The notes below the pieces were generated by a model. That model searched no databases. It had not been told where the DNA came from and saw nothing but the letters and a program-made list of their open reading frames with translations. Below, piece after piece: positions 46,101 to 57,200 of a stretch of 64,000 nucleotides of DNA (its first letter is position 1; each line of letters opens with the position of its first letter). The stretch lies in contig CM042689.1 of assembly GCA_023614405.1 (NCBI GenBank), forward strand, positions 325,228,305 to 325,292,304, in the 5' to 3' direction. The translations under genes were made by a program, and so were the position numbers. The stretch comes from Avena insularis (taxonomy: Eukaryota; Streptophyta; Magnoliopsida; Poales; Poaceae).

Positions 46101-48511
46101 AAATACCAAACGTTGTGTGCATGTACTAGGACCAACTAGATCGTTGCGAGCACGGCCGAAGGGTTCAATAGAAGGCATGCACATTCCATCATCGATGCCA
46201 ATGTTAAGGAATGCATCGATGTTATCATCATTTTTGTCATCATGTGGCATATCCACTGGTGATGGTGGCGGCAATGGCCGTGCGACGGCCTTGACATGGC
46301 TTATGTTGGTGGCGATGAATAATGGTGGCAGCGGTGTTGTCCTTGGGGTGGTGCCTGCCCCACCCGATATGAATCTGGGTCTTTGGCCATACCTAGGGCC
46401 ATCTGTGGCATCCGCCGATGTTCAAGTGTTCGTCAGATCCTTCGGGTTGAACAGGGGGTTCGATGTTGTTGCGGCCCGACAACACCCGAGCCATGGCAAT
46501 CCTGAACACGCCATCAGGAATTGGCTTGTTGTGGAACATGCGGTTCTTTGGTTGAACTATAGTACCCGTGGAAACATCCTTCAACTCGCCCTCCACATAC
46601 TATAGGAGGGTGCAAGCAACATCCTGCAAAGAAACATGCATGTTGGGGATCAGAGATATGGTTGTCATCAAAGACAAAGGAGATGAAGAAATCGGCTGAG
46701 CATCCGAGACGCTTAGTTACCTTGGCGATGGCATCAAGCTCGGTTAGTGTTGATGCACCACCGAAGGCGGTGGACGTGCAAGAGATGGAGGGGATGCTTG
46801 CATCCATGGTGTCAGATGGCGTATGCTCCGGCTCCAGCTCGGGTGCACTACCACGAAGAACTAGCTATGCCGCAGTGTTGTTGGGTGGCATTGTCATCGG
46901 TATGACCAGTTGCACTGAGATGTTAGCAGACGAGGTCATCATTTCTGCAAAGGCCGGCTACCCCATGGTGTCCGCAGACGGGGTCACCAATGCGAACCGC
47001 ACCGGTATGTGGCTGGTCGGATTGCTGCCGGTCAAGATAGGTAGAGGTATCAGCCCATGTCGACCTGCCAGATTCCAAGCATAAAGCCCATCCAACAAAC
47101 AAGGAACAATATCTAGCATCTTCTGTCCCACTCGGTCATCAATCAAGTGCGGCACATTATCAATTCTTCTCTTGAGCTCTTCAAACTCGCGTCGTTCCTC
47201 GGCCTCCTTCTACATCTTTTTCTCCCTTCTAGCCTTAGCATCTTGTTTGTAGTAGTCCCACATTTTTGTAGTCGTGACAAGGCCGTACACACGGCCACCT
47301 GACATTGGCAGCTTCCACTTCTCCCTCTTCTTGAAAAGTTTCATCGCCCTGTTGAAAGGACCATCCCACAGCTTCGTCGACCCCTAGGAGGAGCCCGCAG
47401 CCGCTTGTAATTCATCATGCTACAGAAGGAAGAGGTGAACCGGTTTAGAAATTTTTCTTCATTCATAATTATAACTTGAGATCAGTTCCTTACTAGATGT
47501 TTCTTGAATTATGCACATTCTCATCATCGGTAATAAATTCCTTCGTTACTAAGTGCATATAGTAGTTGGCCTGGACAAAGTTCCTTGTATGCTGGTCCAT
47601 GAATTTGTCCCATGGGTTTTCTTTACCAAGATGTTGAAGCTCGATGTCCTTCTTGTCCCAAGTGGGCTTTACACCTCTATAACCATCACTTCCACAATGA
47701 TAGTTGCCTATGTTCTATTACCTAATCCTCTTTCCACATGCAGTACACCATATGCTGGCGACAGAAGCCACCTTCTCCTTGAAAAGGTTAAACACTTCTT
47801 CATCAACCCTCGACTCGTGATTCTTGACCTCCTCGTATCTTTCACCCTTACCAATCCGTTCCTTCACCCGAGTTCTCCAGCTGCTCAAGGCAGTGCTCAT
47901 CTTTGTGAGGGCTAACTAGTTTGCCTTATTCCCTTTGATATTTATGTTGTCGAGCGGATTTGGGAACTTATATCATTGGCGAATCTTCTGGATGAGGAGA
48001 TCGTCTAGATGCGCTTGCTCAAGTGACTTTAGGTTTCCCGTGTTGATCAAGATGGTGTCCCGGACAACGCACCCGATTTTTATGTCGCACCCTTTGAAAA
48101 GATCTTCAGGCGCCAAGGGTACGCCAACAACGTTCACTTTGGTAAACTCCTCCCAGACGGTGCCGAGCACTAGCGGCCGCCGATCCTTCCTTTGCTTCTT
48201 GGCACTATTAGGTTGGCTACCACAATCCGTGTGTTCGCTGATAGTGGTCTCACCCTCGGCGTCGCCACTAGCGGTGGTGGCATCGTCCTGGCCACCACCA
48301 CTATCTGTGGTTTCATCACCGACATCCTCGTCTTGCTCTGAGTCATACATCTTGTCGTCGCCCTCATCACCCTAACATGCTTCCCTGGCTACCTCCGCAT
48401 GTTACCCGTCCCGGTTAAACTCTCAAAACTCTTTGTTACTCTCCTGGGCTTCTTCTAATACATTTCTAGGCCGACATGTGCCAGCCCGTCGTTGTTGTGT
48501 CCGCTCGACAT
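43130..48511 (-). pseudogene. CACTA second gene: En/Spm-associated domain, ULP1-like and viroplasmin-like domains
   Basis: Minus-strand order. A start lies near 48,511. An Arg-rich leader is followed by an acidic linker (48,350-48,200) and the plant En/Spm-associated (Ptta) region (VNVVGVPLAPEDLFKGC, DTILINTGNL, ALSSWRTRVKERIGKG, and NIGNYHCGS near 47,680). A block near 46,596-46,450 reads FHNKPIPDGVFRIAMARVL. The ULP1-like segment has LHYTLVLL near 45,620, but at 45,100-45,030 the Cys-Gly box reads E-A-F-Y-V-L, so the nucleophile appears lost. The last parts are an RNase H1/viroplasmin-like N-terminal domain at about 43,530-43,330 (KWYVVYKGLVIGLYNEWED) and a final exon at about 43,203-43,130 after TTTTTCAG. 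Stops occur near 48,420, 46,605 and 43,430. I see no TNP2 transposase and no CACTA termini for it. Confidence 0.7.
43600..44530. repeat. Tandem array, about 4 copies of a 219-227 bp unit
   Basis: The phase marker CACAAGATATGTAT recurs near 43,729, 43,948, 44,169 and 44,396 (the last as CACAAGATTTCTAT). Each unit also contains ATACTTATGTTGGACACAAA-like, CACCACCCCTAGGATCACAT-like and TTTTAATCATCGG-like segments. The array lies between the ULP1-like and viroplasmin-like blocks, so it is probably inside an intron of the CACTA gene. Confidence 0.92.
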
Positions 48512-49944
48512 GTTAGTACTACATACAAATATGCAAACTAGTTAGTATAAAAATCCACGGGAAAATCCGGCATGACCTTTGCTAATTTATGTACCTAGGA
48601 GTGCCCATTTTTCGCCGAAACAGAAATGAATTTCAGCAAAAAGGGTAAATCAACTAAATTCCCCACACAATAAAAATACCTACATAGGCAAAAACACAAT
48701 CCACATATATGCCAACATAACCCCACATCTTTGCCAACATATACAATCCCACATCTCTACCAGCATACATCAAAATATATTTAAACAGGCTAAAAAAATC
48801 TAATAAAATCCACAACAATAAATAAAGCTTCAATACCATTCATCATCAGTAAAATACTTACTAGAAGAAAAAATACACAAAATGCATTGCTCTACTGTTA
48901 TCACGTAAGCATTATTAAAGAACAAATTAATAAAGTAAATTAGAGAAAATGCAATCTATAATTCTTATTTTCATATAATAGTAGTACTAAGCTATCTGTA
49001 ACTAAAGCAAGGGTGTATTGGTAAATTTGTAACAAAAAATGAAACCTGAACCTACTGCAAGCTATCTAAATACCTACTGAGATGAAGGGATGTAATGAGA
49101 TAGCAGTACTATAAGCTACCTGAACCTACTTCAAGCAAGACATGTACCGAGATAATAGTACTAAGCTATGCGAATTTGGAAACCTATATGAATTTGGAAA
49201 CCTACTGCAATTTGAACCTACTAAGCTACTAAACTATCCAAACCTACTACAAACTACTAATCTACTGCTATCTAAAACTACTAAGCTACTAAGAAATTCA
49301 GTTAGAACTAAACCAAAGATACAAATTAGTCCATTGTTCCATCTAGATTCAACAAATCATGGTCCAATTGCTGAACTTCCACCACATCAACACTACACAA
49401 ACAAAAATATGTAGTATCTTTATCATGCTTAACCAGCTAGTGCACTTTCATTTTGGAGATATAAATAGTTTAGTTTCTTGGCTGTATTGTAAGAATTTTT
49501 TAGTTCATTGTCTGAAATTTCAATTTTTTGTCGCAGCAGCACCATTAAGCAAATAAAATTTGTCTTTCCTCTGTATTAGCATTCACAAAACCTTGTATTC
49601 TATACTACAAACCCGAGTTAGCCCTAGATAGTACTGCTAAACCTAGCATCAGTTAGCCCTAGCTAGTACTGCTAACCCTAGTTAGCTAATTCTTTCGAGA
49701 ACACCAGTTAGCCCTAGCTAATATTGCTAATATTTCTAGTTGCTACAAGAACACTAGTACTACTAGCCCTAGCTAGCTGCTACAAGAAAAATCAGCCACA
49801 ACTTCCACAAGAGGGGTAGGGTAGGGCATGGTAGAAGGGTAGAGGAGAGGGGAACCTCGAAGGGTGGATGACATGATGGACAACGATGGCGACGGGATGA
49901 ACAACGACAGTGGTGGGATGGAAAACGATGACGCCTGCTCCTCC
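48512..49944. other. AT-rich non-coding DNA upstream of the CACTA gene
   Basis: No gene is supported. It contains A/T-rich DNA, a run of CTACTAAGCTACTAA-type words (about 49,050-49,300), the minisatellite listed separately and a short C/G-rich stretch near 49,800-49,930. It could be the 5' intergenic or subterminal part of the CACTA element. Element E begins at 49,945. Confidence 0.45.
49616..49770. repeat. Minisatellite of AGTTAGCCCTAGCTAGTACT-type units
   Basis: Imperfect units occur near 49,616, 49,651 and 49,707, with a partial unit near 49,760. Each carries GTTAGCCCTAG and GCTAA. Spacing is irregular (35-56 bp). Confidence 0.75.
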
Positions 49945-50435
49945 TTATGAGGGTTCGCTCATCAATGACCATTATTATGGACTTGGGTTTTGGATAAGAT
50001 GGGGATGTTGGAAATCGCGAGACGGTTAACATACACACATTAAGGCGACATGGAGTTTACCCAGGTTCAGGCCCCTGGAGGGAAAACCCTACTCCCGCTT
50101 GTCCGTTCTCGATTGATGGTGGAACCGAAGGTTACAGGGGGTGCGTAGATGCAATCTGGCGTGAGGTGTATGTTTGAGTTGTCTAGGTCCTCCTCGTCAT
50201 TCCCTCTTGTCCTTTATATAGATAGGCTAGGTCCCAGGATAGGTCGATTCGGTTACAAGTTAGGGTTTCACCCTTCAAGTTTCTATTTGTATCTAAGTCA
50301 TGTCCTCCCAGGAGTCAAACTTCTACCGGGCTTGGGCCATCCGAAATTTCCTTGGACAACAAGTCTTGACATGGGCCTTCACTGGGCTGGATCGGGTATA
50401 CCAATGTAAGGTACCGGTAGGGTATATCCATGTCA
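49945..50435 (-). repeat. Element E, 3' LTR
   Basis: 491 bp. Plus strand begins TTATGAG, a loop, then CTCATCA, aligning with the terminal stem of the element B LTR; the first G appears mutated to T. It ends TATCCATGTCA. Internal words shared with B include ATTATTATGGACTTGGG and TTTATATA. No second copy lies in the window. Confidence 0.85.
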
Positions 50436-51260
50436 GTAGCCCCCGAGTGTTCAGTTGAAACGAAGATTCGACTGGAGACTCTATAATATTTCGGGTGCTC
50501 CTTACCTGAGCATGTTTTCAGGTGGATTCATTAGTTTATAGGGATTGTTGATACATGTGTGTTACTCTCCTGACGGATCAGGGTTAGTTAACTGTCTTTG
50601 AACAAAACAACACGATATACTTTAGACTCGAGTCCCCGGACTCGAATCTGGAATAATGCTGGTGCAATTCGACTCAGGCTGTTGATGTCTTATAGGAGTA
50701 GAATCCTAGTGTTTTAAGTTAGGTACCCAACGCGTCTGTCGGGGTTTTACCATTGTGCCTGCTGACACGGAATGTTACTGGCAGAGCGCATTCATGTGCG
50801 ATAACAGGCCATCAGATGAGATCTATAGGTCTTATCATTGCGTCGTAGACACAACATTCGAAAATTTATCACCTAAGAGGTGTTTCGGGTGACCAAGGAG
50901 ATGGCTTGTCACTTAGCATTTATTTGGGCAAATTTGCCAATTTTGTTTGTCATATTTGATCCGAAGGATCTCATTCGAATAGTTCATAGGGTGCGCGACC
51001 AGCGCTCCCTATGGGAGTAGCCCCCGAGTGTCTATTCGAGTCGTAGACTCAAGCGGAGACTTTAATTCTGAATATGCCATCAACGCCTTTATCTTTTCGA
51101 ATGCGCGACCAGTGCTCCCTATGGGAGTAGCCCCCGAGTCCATAGTGGAGTCGCATACTCTACGTAGGACTTGAAGAAATGTGTTTCACCATGTCTTATT
51201 TTTCTCAGGTGCGCGACCAGCGCTCCTGATAGGAGTATCCCCCGAGTAGTTGGTTGAGTC
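50436..51260 (-). repeat. Element E polypurine tract and repeated PPT-like modules
   Basis: GTAGCCCCCGAGTGT abuts the LTR at 50,436. Further copies are at about 51,017, 51,127 and 51,235, each preceded by GCGCGACCAG(C/T)GCTCC. GAGTCGTAGACTC-type inverted repeats follow at several. The arrangement parallels 16,786-17,720 in element B. Confidence 0.8.
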
Positions 51261-51747
51261 GTAGACTCGAGTAAGTACTTTTGTTCAATCGAAAATTTCG
51301 AGTCGTTGCTGGCTCTTGCTTTGATGACGTCATTGCTGACACTTGGTGAGCTCAACCGTCTGCGGTAGCAGAGTCGATGTGACGGGACAATCGTGGGTCC
51401 CACCTTCTGACGTGGATTTGACTAGTCAAGCATAAATTTGGCGAACATTACGATGCCTCCTCGATTCCCGTGCGTAGTGGGCGGAGTGTTCACGACGGTT
51501 TGCGTGGCTATTGACACGTGTACGGTGAGATGAACGGCACATGTTAGGGATTCTACATCAACGGCTCCAGTTCATCTTCTTCGTCCTTTTATACTATGGT
51601 GAAAACATAGTAACTTCTTCCTTCGCCATTTGCCTTGAACTTCTCTGCTGCTGCCATTCCTAGAGCTTTCACTACGTGCTAGGTAGTCTTTGTGTTTTTC
51701 TGTCCTCCTTTCTCCATTCTCATCGTGTTGCTCGCCACGCCGCCAAG

Positions 51748-54005
51748 ATGGGCAAGGCGAAGAAGACTTCATCCACTGCAGCGGGATCAAGCGTCGCTGG
51801 CGCCACCAAGAAAGTTGCCGCCCCCAGTCGTGTCACCAATGCTAGGTGGCGGCGTTCCCAAATGAGGGATGCGTACCTGCGCAAGCAACGCGACGCTGGT
51901 CTGATCTCCTAGAACAAGAGCGATGCTCTCCTTCCTGATCAGGAGATAATCCCGCGCCCACCCTTCGAGTCATGTTTTATGCTTTCGTTGTCCGTGGCCT
52001 TTCTTTGCCCGCCCACGAATTTCTTCGTGGGCTTCTTTTTCTTGATGGGCTACAACTCCACCAGTTGTCTCCCAACTCTCTTCTCCACATCCCATGCTTC
52101 ATCACGCTTTGTGAGTGTTGGATCGATATCGAGCCACACTTTGGCCTCTTCAGGAAACTCTACTCTCTGAAGAGGAAATCTGGCACCGATGCTGTTTATC
52201 CACTGGGTGGGTGCAGAATTTCGATTCTCCCCACTGTCCAGTTTTTCTCATTCTATCTCTGCGAGCCGTCCAGTAGTGGCGGAACAAATGGTTCTACATC
52301 CGCGATGTCAAGCTGGACGGCAAACACTACGGCCTTGCTCTCTTCGACTCCACCAAGCTCATCATCCGAAAACGTTCGTGGTCAAACAACGTCATGGAGG
52401 GTGAGGAGGTGGAGGTGGAGAAGCTGTATCAGCGCGTAGAGGCGCTCCAGCTGGTACCAGGCAAGGAGGTAAATGGTGTTGATATCATTTGCACCTTCCT
52501 CAAGTGTCGGGTGCAGCCGCTCTAAGCGAGGGCGGATCCGATGTTCTTGTACTCTGGTGCCAATGACCCGATAAGGGTGCTACAAGAGGAGATTTCCTCG
52601 TCAGAGATGGACAAGGTGCTTCGGCCTCTGCTGAAGCATAAGGCCAACGAGGATCTGCCGGGGAAATCTCTGACATCCCCCTTCCACGCGAAGAAAGAAG
52701 TCCCTCAGGTGAAACCTGAGCTTGCATGCAATGCAATTCGAGTTCCTTTCCTTGTTATTTCGTTACTGACCTCTGCATCTTTTTTGTTTCACAGGATTAT
52801 AAGGTGGAAGACATGATGCCGCCTCTTCCTGATAAGTACACAGCTATGCCTAATGGTGGGGACACGGAATCTGACTCCGAACTCCCCCTGCTCAATCGCC
52901 TACCAGTGAAGCCCCCGAGCAAAGCGAAGGGTTGTCTCGCAAGAGGTCCCGGAGCGAAAGTTCGGATGGGGTGACACTGCCAACACCGAGGGGTCCCGCC
53001 TTCCTCGAGCGCCATGCTAGGGACGAGGGTGTGACCTCCCCCATTGCTTTTATGTCCGTTCGGGCCATCGCTCCTCAGCAGCCGGCCAAGAAGAAGAAGA
53101 GGGAGAAGAAAGAGGCTCTAGTATTCGACTTATCAGATATTCCCTCGTGAGTTTCTGATCTTCTACTGTTGTGTTGCTGGTATGCTAAGTATTAGCTTGC
53201 TGTTGACTTGGTTCTTCGAATGTGCTAGCAGGAATCCTTCGGAAGAATCTTTCGAGGAGGAACTCGAAGATATGTACGAGGAGTCGAAGGCTGTTTTGAC
53301 ATTCCCGAAGATGGTGGCTGACTCCGACGACGACAATTTGAGATCCCTGAGACAAGGGGGTCGTGCAGTCATTGCTCGGAAGACACAAGCAAAAACTTCA
53401 GAGTCTTCGGCTGACCACGTAAGTAATCCATTCTTTCTTGCAAGATAGCCCCAGAGCCCTTTTTACTCATTTGTCTTGCTGTTTTTCCTTCTGCAGCCCT
53501 TCATTCATGATGTCAATCGCCTTGGCCAAGAATAGCTTTCCTTGGAAGGTGACCTCCAACAGCTCCGAGGTGCGTATTTTTCTTTTTATTCAATTGTGAG
53601 TACTGAGCATTGCTTGTTGTGCTGATTTCCCCTTTGCTGAATAATGTAGAGGAGAACAACGAGGCCCTCCGCAAGCTGAATGCACTCGAAAAGAGTCTCG
53701 GCCAAGCGGAGACCAAGGCGAAGGATGCTGCGGGTGCCCTCCAGCACCAACAACAAGAAGCCCGGGACCATGAGCAGCAGCTTGCAGCTGCCACGGCGTC
53801 TCAGGAGAAGGCCATGGAGAAGAAGCTAATGGTTCCTGCCAAAGCCCTATCCGGTTAGTAACCATGCTCCTCCTCTTGATCATGTGCTAGATTTTGGGTG
53901 TGGTTCCTCTTGTCTCATTCGAATTTTTCCACGCCTTGTAGATGCTAATGGCGTTGCGTTTAATTGTAGTGTCTTGGAGCATGGGGATCCCATGGCTGAT
54001 GTCGT
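51748..54005 (+). pseudogene. Antisense gene of element E, 5' part
   Basis: The ATG at 51,748 gives MGKAKKTSS, matching element B. A TAG at 51,910 and a frame change near 51,970 precede the conserved domain (FYAFVVRGLSLPAHEFLRGL, LSPNSLLHIPCFITLCECW). Intron boundaries are donor/acceptor near 52,709/52,794, 53,147/53,231, 53,419/53,496, 53,570/53,649 and 53,855/53,941. A coiled-coil-like exon (53,650-53,854) encodes ALRKLNALEKSLGQAETKAK. The exon starting at 53,942 is cut near 54,005 by fragment D. Function unknown, as for B. Confidence 0.8.
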
Positions 54006-54264
54006 TCCGGATGATGCAATCACACATCAGGAGATAGAATTACAAGCAGACTTGACCTATGTAGAGAAACCCTATAAAATTTTGGAAGAAAACTGGAAAA
54101 GGTTAAGGAACAGGGCAATCAAATACTGCAAGGTACAATGGGAACATTATTCCGAAAGGGAAGCCACTTGGGAGAAAGAAGAGGATTTAAGAAAAGCCTA
54201 TCCAGAACTATTCAGGTACACTTCAACAAACTTCGGGACGAAGTTTAATTTAAGGGGGGAAGTA
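54006..54264 (+). pseudogene. Fragment D: C-terminal end of a gypsy integrase with chromodomain
   Basis: The frame carries LQADLTYVEKPYKILEENWK and KYCKVQWEHYSEREATWEKE, then a stop after AYPELF and a few further codons. This is the usual end of a chromodomain-bearing gypsy polyprotein, here on the plus strand. Only the last 80 or so codons are present. The upstream junction with the element E exon is uncertain by about 20 bp because the reading frame happens to stay open across it. Confidence 0.8.
54251..54264 (+). other. Polypurine tract of fragment D
   Basis: TAAGGGGGGAAG directly before TGTAACATCCC at 54,265, the expected position for a plus-strand primer. Confidence 0.75.
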
Positions 54265-57200
54265 TGTAACATCCCAGCATTTAGGAACCAACGAAGGGTA
54301 GATTTAGGAATCTGTGAAATTGCATGCATTCATCTGTAAAAATGTGGATAAATTTTCCGCCAAATAAAAACCTAAAGTGATCAAAGTTTCTTTCACTCTT
54401 TAAAGATTAGGAATAGTCTTGAAGAATGATCGTTATAAACTTTGATATGATCTTTGTGGATTAGTGTGTTTTGGGAAATGAAATTTGAATTTAAACTTGA
54501 GTGTTGGATTTATAATTTAAAAGGTTTAGAATTATGTTTGAGTAATTTCATTTAGTCAAGAGTTAATAATTAGTAACTCAAAATTTTAAATAAGATAACA
54601 TAACCAATAAATTGAATATTCATTCCATATATTTATTCAATAGATAAGTTACAAAAGGTAACTTAATCAAGAATCTTTACAATAGTAAATGAAATAAAAG
54701 AACATTTATATATTGAGTAATATTACAATCTTTATTACAAAAGGATAAATAAATATTACAAAAGAATAAAATAAATATTACAAGGGACTATTCTATAAAG
54801 AAAAAGAAAACCTAATCTAAGTCTTGAATTTCCAAGTCTTGTACCTGCAAAACAAAACACAAACTAAAAGAAATAAAATCAAGGATTAAAATATGTTACT
54901 CTTAGTATTGACAGTGAGTTGCACTGTTCAAACTTTACATCATTGAGTAAACTTTAAGGGGCAAGTTTCACCAATATGAAAGAACTAAATCTTTCATCAT
55001 TTTTTAGCCACAAGTCAAATAATTCCAATCAGCAAGAGGGGCAAGTTTCACCAGACAGGTAAAAGTAATCAGATAAAAGGTAACTTCCTGAACATATCCA
55101 CAAGGTGCAGCAGGCACACAGGCAGCACACACACCTAAATGCATGGTGTGTGTTGTCAACACAGCAACAACAGCCCATACAAACAAAACTGCTCAGCACA
55201 GCCGTGGGAAGCACCCCCAACACCATTTCCTGGTTCATACACATCAAGCACAGCAGCCAAACCAAACCAAACCAAACCAGATCACACCAACAACACCCTT
55301 GATCATCTTACCAAGATGGTGACATAAGGAGGGGGTAGATCAGGTGGATAGCAAGAACAAGGTCAAGCCAACATGACCAGGAGGTGGATAGCAAGCTCAA
55401 GGACAAGTCCAGGAGCTGTAAGTAGCAGGAGCAGCATCAGGAGAAGAACCAGATCAAGCTAGCCACATAATCAGCAAGATCAAGCCACAAGATAAACAAG
55501 TTGCAGCCCCAACAACTTCACTGTTGTGGTGAGTAGTAGAAGACCATCACATGATTTATCTGTCTAAGCTAGACAAGCATTCATGATTTGTCTCATACTC
55601 AACTTCTCAGAAAAACACCCAAGTGGGGTGAGTCCATCATTGAAGTTTTTCAAACACCAAAAGCAATCAGAAAACTATATAGATCCAACTAGGATCTCAG
55701 AACAACCTCCTTGATCCTAGCTACCAGGCTATATCTCAAATTTCAAGAATGAATATAGCTAAGATCTGAACTTCTAGGCACATCTCTTAAACAGGAGTAG
55801 GACCTTAGAATTTCTACATCTTATGGATCTATATAACTTAATAAGCCTACAAATCATTTTTCCTAACTTTAACTCAAGAATCAGTAGCTGGTATCACTAC
55901 CAGAACAAATCCATGAGGAATAACAAGATAAAGACCTAGTCCCTAAACCTCAGACCAACATCATAGGCTTTAGGGATTCAAGGAAAGTAGTTTCCATTTA
56001 TCTCTGATGCCAAGCTAATCTTCAGCTTAAACAAAATCAAGCCAAGTAATAGAACCTAGTATTGTGTGCCATATTAGGATGGTGTCACAAGAACAGCTTC
56101 TAAACCAAGCAGATTAGTTATCTAGCTTTCACAGATACACCCACAACCAACTACAAATCATTTTCCTGATACTAATCACAGGAATCATATCCAGGAATAT
56201 ACATGTACATAACATCACTGAAAGAGACAAATTAATCTCAAACTGTATATGAATCTATAAGCCAACAACTACAGATACAGTGACTTCATCACTCAAAAAT
56301 CACTGTCAATAAACAAGTAATGACAGTAGTAAGCTCTCAAATCACTAGAATCTCTAAAGTAATGATTCTACAGTAACATTATCATCTGAACCATATCAAA
56401 TTTACCAGTGGAATCAATCTGGTAAGCCACTAGCCTCGCCAAAGCCAACCATAAACAATAATCCACATCAAACAACCACTCATCATGCTTAGGGATCATC
56501 AATACATGATCCAAATCATCAGATATTTAATCAACAGAGGGATATGAACCCTAAGCAGAACAAAAAACCCTAATCAGGACATGACCACTAACCAGGATTA
56601 GCCACTACAAACACATAGCACAGAGTGGCATAGCACAGAGGACACGAGGGGAAGAAAAATATAACTTACTGAAGGTTGTCGCTGTGGGCGAGAAGAGGAA
56701 GCAAACGGTGTCGACGAGAACGACGACACGGGGAGCACCCCAAGGGGCACTGCGACCCACACCACGCCGAGGCGGTGACCACAGCCATGCCTGAAGGTGA
56801 GGAGCACCACCACAGCACATGGGAGCAGCGGCGGCGATAGCACCATCACCACCCCCAAACCCTAGGGTACGGGACGGAGCCGGTCTGGCCACAGGAGGGC
56901 CCCAGGTGCAAATCAAGTTGGACAGGAAGGTGGAGCGGGGTCAACAACCACCCCATGCATCACGGCGGCAGCGGAGGAGGTCCACGGTGGCGTGAATCAC
57001 CGACAGAGGCATCGCCGACCATGGGGTCGGGGGAGGAGAAGAAGAGAGAGGAGAACAAGAGAGTGACAGAGAGAGTGTGGGCTGGTTGGGCCAAGAACCC
57101 TTCGAGGAGTCATTTGGTTCTGCCCAATTGGGCCACAAGGGCCCAATAAACCCAACACAGTCAGCCCAATCACCTAAAGCCAGTTTTTTAATAATTAAGA

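Noticed and set aside
49770..49790. CTGCTACAAGAAAAATC resembling a CACTA terminal repeat (CACTACAAGAAAA)
   Set aside because: The first bases do not match CACTA, the orientation is wrong for the right end of the minus-strand CACTA gene, and a similar TGCTACAAGAA string occurs 35 bp earlier within the minisatellite.
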